Shown here: in pieces, positions 6,783-8,744 of the stretch
How the letters are laid out: every line of letters begins with the position of its first letter
How positions within the stretch are numbered: position 1 is the first letter of the stretch
NCBI GenBank assembly: GCA_964352905.1
Contig: CAYGTS010000113.1
Span: 1-8,744 of the forward strand
Direction: 5' to 3'
Length of the DNA stretch: 8,744 bases
Origin: CAYGTS01 sp964352905
Lineage (GTDB): Bacteria > Pseudomonadota > Gammaproteobacteria > JAHCLG01
The notes under the pieces: generated by a model
Told to the model about the DNA's origin: nothing
Databases searched by the model: none
Seen by the model: the letters and a program-made list of their open reading frames with translations, nothing else
Made by a program: the position numbers and the translations under genes

Positions 6783-6810
6783 AAGGGTAGCGCAGGCTAC
6801 CCTTTTTTTT
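6783..6810 (+). terminator. Intrinsic terminator downstream of the 2H-phosphoesterase-like gene
   Basis: AAGGGTAGC (6783-6791), a 4-nt loop GCAG and GCTACCCTT (6796-6804) form a 9-bp perfect stem merging into a run of eight T (6803-6810). It works for plus-strand transcripts. On the minus strand no T-run follows the stem. It ends transcription from 6030-6686, or from a short RNA starting in 6687-6782. From here to 6954 I see only an imperfect GGGAGC/GCTCCC inverted repeat (6831-6836 and 6856-6861) and no clear terminator for the convergent minus-strand gene. Confidence 0.9.
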
Positions 6811-6954
6811 CAAGTTAAAGTTGGGGTTTAGGGAGCAAGAGAGCACGGCCTAGCGGCTCCCCACAAACAATAGAGAAGAAGCCAGAGCTGGCAGCAGGCA
6901 ATGTTAAAAAAACTGGCAGGCATAGCGATTTATGATGCATAAAGGAATTGCTGA

Positions 6955-8586
6955 TCACATATCACGATAATTCGGGCCACCACCACCAACAGGTGCAACC
7001 CACGTAATGTTTTGCCGAGGATCTTTAATGTCACAGCTTTTGCAATGCACGCAATTGGCGGCATTAATGTGTAAACGTGGCTGATCATTTACATGAATAA
7101 TTTCATACACAGCGGCAGGGCAGTAACGTGATTCAGGTGATGCATACAATTTATAATTCACATCAATCGCAAGCTCTGGATTTTCTAGCACTAAATGCGC
7201 AGGTTGATTTTCTTCATGCTGCGTGCCACTTAAAAATACACTGCTAAGCCTATCAAAGGTAATTTTATTATCTGGTTTGGGATAATTAATAACCGTGGCT
7301 TTACTGGCTAAGGTTAATTGATCGCTGTCTTTAGCATGATAATGCATGGTCCATGGGGCTTTACCGCGTAACACATACGTATCAAACGCAGAATACATCA
7401 TGGCAGGCCATAATCCCCAGCGAAAACTCGGGCGAATATTACGCACTTTATAAAGTTCACGCCAAACCCAAGATTGTTGCATATTTTTTTGATACTCTCG
7501 TAGATTCGCTGGTTGCGTAATTTTTTTAAGGTTAGCAAAAATTGTTTCAGCTGCCAGCATGCCAGATTTCATAGCAGTATGTGTGCCTTTAATTTTAGGG
7601 ACATTTAAAAACCCTGCGGCATCGCCAACCAGTAAACCACCAGTAAAGGTTAACTCAGGGATCGATTGATAACCGCCTTCATTGAGGGCGCGTGCACCAT
7701 AAGCAACCCGTTCGCCATCAACAAAAAGTGGTTTAATATGCGGATGAGTTTTAAAGCGCTGCATTTCATTAAAGGGTGACAAATAGGGATTTTTATAATC
7801 AAGCCCGACCACAAAACCCACGGCAACTAAATTATCCTCTTGCAAATGATAAATAAACGAACCACCATAGGTTTTTTTATCAAGTGGCCAACCAATTGTA
7901 TGTGTAACATGGCCAGGCCGGTGTTGTGTTGGTGAGACTTTCCACAATTCTTTAATGCCCAGCGCATAAGTTTGCGGATCACAATGTTGATCTAAATTGA
8001 ATTTTTTGATTAACTGTTGTGCCAGTTGACCACGACAACCTTCTGCAAAAATAGTTTGTTTTGCCAGCAACGCCATACCCGGTTGATAGCGATCGCTTTT
8101 ATTGCCGTGTTTATCAATCCCCATATCGCCCGTGGCAATGCCAATCACTTGATCGTTATCGTATAAAATTTCGGCTGCGGCAAACCCAGGATAAATTTCA
8201 ACACCTAATTTTTCCGCATATTCTGCTAACCAACGGCAAAGTTTGCCAAGGCTAATAATGTAGTTACCATGATTTTTCATTTGTGGTGGAGTGGGTAAAT
8301 ATTTTGCCTTATTCGCGGTAAGGTAAAGAAACTCATCGGAAACAACAGGCGTTGTAATCGGCGCATTTAAATGTTGCCAATCGGGGATTAACTCATCTAA
8401 TGAGCGCGGCTCTAAAACCGCACCCGATAAAATATGTGCACCAACCTCAGCTCCTTTTTCAACAATGCAAATGCTCAGCGGTTTGTCTTGCTGCTGTGAT
8501 AACTGTGCCAAACGAATTGCCGTTGCGAGTCCCGCAGGGCCTGCACCAACAATCACTACATCAAATTCCATTGTTTCTCTATTCAC
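6955..8586 (-). CDS. Electron transfer flavoprotein-ubiquinone oxidoreductase
   Basis: This enzyme accepts electrons from reduced electron transfer flavoprotein, which collects them from acyl-CoA and amino acid dehydrogenases, and passes them to ubiquinone at the inner membrane. With the start used here the protein has 543 residues, the normal family length. Near the N terminus is the FAD dinucleotide motif GAGPAG (14-19), followed by the acidic strand end IVEKG. The middle has GDAAGFLNVPKIKGTHTAM, typical of ETF-QO. The C terminus carries the 4Fe-4S ligands Cys489 and Cys512, 515 and 518 (CVHCKSC), followed by DIKDP and the family-typical GGGGPNY. An ATG 21 bases upstream (8605-8607) is in frame, but the GTG at 8584-8586 has GGGAAG six bases before it. 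The resulting start, V/M-NRETMEFDVVIVG, aligns with the usual family start (MEREYMEFDVVIVG in pseudomonads, from memory). It is a core gene and appears intact. Confidence 0.97.
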   Translation of the reverse strand: MNRETMEFDVVIVGAGPAGLATAIRLAQLSQQQDKPLSICIVEKGAEVGAHILSGAVLEPRSLDELIPDWQHLNAPITTPVVSDEFLYLTANKAKYLPTPPQMKNHGNYIISLGKLCRWLAEYAEKLGVEIYPGFAAAEILYDNDQVIGIATGDMGIDKHGNKSDRYQPGMALLAKQTIFAEGCRGQLAQQLIKKFNLDQHCDPQTYALGIKELWKVSPTQHRPGHVTHTIGWPLDKKTYGGSFIYHLQEDNLVAVGFVVGLDYKNPYLSPFNEMQRFKTHPHIKPLFVDGERVAYGARALNEGGYQSIPELTFTGGLLVGDAAGFLNVPKIKGTHTAMKSGMLAAETIFANLKKITQPANLREYQKNMQQSWVWRELYKVRNIRPSFRWGLWPAMMYSAFDTYVLRGKAPWTMHYHAKDSDQLTLASKATVINYPKPDNKITFDRLSSVFLSGTQHEENQPAHLVLENPELAIDVNYKLYASPESRYCPAAVYEIIHVNDQPRLHINAANCVHCKSCDIKDPRQNITWVAPVGGGGPNYRDM

Positions 8587-8592
8587 GATGAT

Positions 8593-8598
8593 CTTCCC
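8593..8598 (-). promoter_or_regulatory. Ribosome binding site supporting the GTG start of ETF-QO
   Basis: On the minus strand GGGAAG lies six bases before the GTG at 8584-8586. No comparable site precedes the in-frame ATG at 8605-8607. This decides the start together with the fit to family N termini. Confidence 0.55.
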
Positions 8599-8620
8599 GT
8601 AATGCATGTAAAATTAATGC

Positions 8621-8626
8621 ATTGTA
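8621..8626 (-). promoter_or_regulatory. Possible -10 box of the ETF-QO promoter
   Basis: TACAAT on the minus strand matches the -10 consensus at five of six positions. A start near 8614 would give a leader of about 28 nt to the GTG. The hexamer 17 bp upstream (TTCATT) is a poor -35, so this is tentative. A repeat copy lies directly upstream. Confidence 0.35.
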
Positions 8627-8650
8627 ACGCAACCCAATGTTAAAATGAAC

Positions 8651-8716
8651 GTAACTATTCACCCTGTAGCTGGGAACGCTCATATTTGGGCTAAAAACAG
8701 CAAAAATCTTTTATCG
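8651..8716. repeat. Further copy of the palindromic repeat, upstream of ETF-QO
   Basis: The copy starts GTAACTATTCACCCT. From 8666 to 8716 it then follows the complement of the 3508-3612 element closely (GTAGCTGGGAACG, ATATTTGGGCTAAAAACAGC, then TTTTATCG), with a handful of differences. After about 8716 the similarity stops, so the second arm is missing or diverged. The window ends before any right-hand duplication could be seen. Confidence 0.65.
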
Positions 8717-8744
8717 AAATGCTCATGTATAACTCATACACTGC

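Noticed and set aside
8061..8591. Small plus-strand open frames opposite the start of ETF-QO
   Set aside because: They lie antisense to conserved ETF-QO sequence including the FAD motif.
8587..8607. In-frame ATG at 8605-8607 as the ETF-QO start
   Set aside because: It adds seven residues not expected in the family and lacks a ribosome binding site, whereas the GTG at 8584-8586 has one and fits family N termini.
6..8689. Repeated GAACGTTC cores as operator sites for the PAS-LuxR regulator
   Set aside because: The cores sit inside longer elements with their own ends and target duplications and also occur near unrelated genes, so mobility explains their spread. Binding by the regulator cannot be excluded but has no support here.

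Overview
The window looks like chromosomal DNA of an AT-rich gammaproteobacterium, most plausibly a host-associated member of the Legionellales. This is inference. It rests on a PAS-LuxR regulator of the type common in that order, a proteobacterial electron-transfer-flavoprotein:ubiquinone oxidoreductase (ETF-QO), and two unrelated proteins that both end in a glutamate cluster placed like the 'E-block' of Dot/Icm type IV effectors.

Layout. Positions 69-3482 (minus) encode a one-module NRPS-like enzyme: adenylation, carrier protein, thioesterase, then about 250 unrecognised residues. Just upstream on the same strand is a PAS-LuxR transcription factor (3617-4351), preceded by a near-consensus sigma70 promoter (4454-4482). 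Further upstream on the same strand is an orphan 376-residue protein (4544-5674). Divergent from it is a 2H-phosphoesterase-like protein (6030-6686, plus), followed by a clear intrinsic terminator (6783-6810). The last gene (6955-8586, minus) is ETF-QO, a core respiratory enzyme and probably the conserved flank of an accessory region.

The most notable feature is a family of short palindromic interspersed elements with the shared core CCAAATmTGAACGTTC, present in nearly every intergenic gap. Two copies (3508-3612 and 4372-4433) begin with GTAAC, end in a matching GNTAC, and are each flanked by a perfect 8-bp direct repeat (AGGGTTAT and TAATTGCT). This marks them as transposed MITE-like elements. 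The GTAA ends and 8-bp duplications resemble the IS66 family.

Removing one element and one copy of its duplication at each site gives a much tighter ancestral arrangement. The regulator stop would lie only 21 bp before the NRPS start, and the regulator mRNA leader would be about 26 nt. The regulator and NRPS gene were therefore probably a compact operon that has been invaded twice: once in the 5' leader of the regulator and once at its stop codon. The natural model is that the PAS-LuxR protein controls the synthetase with which it is, or was, co-transcribed.
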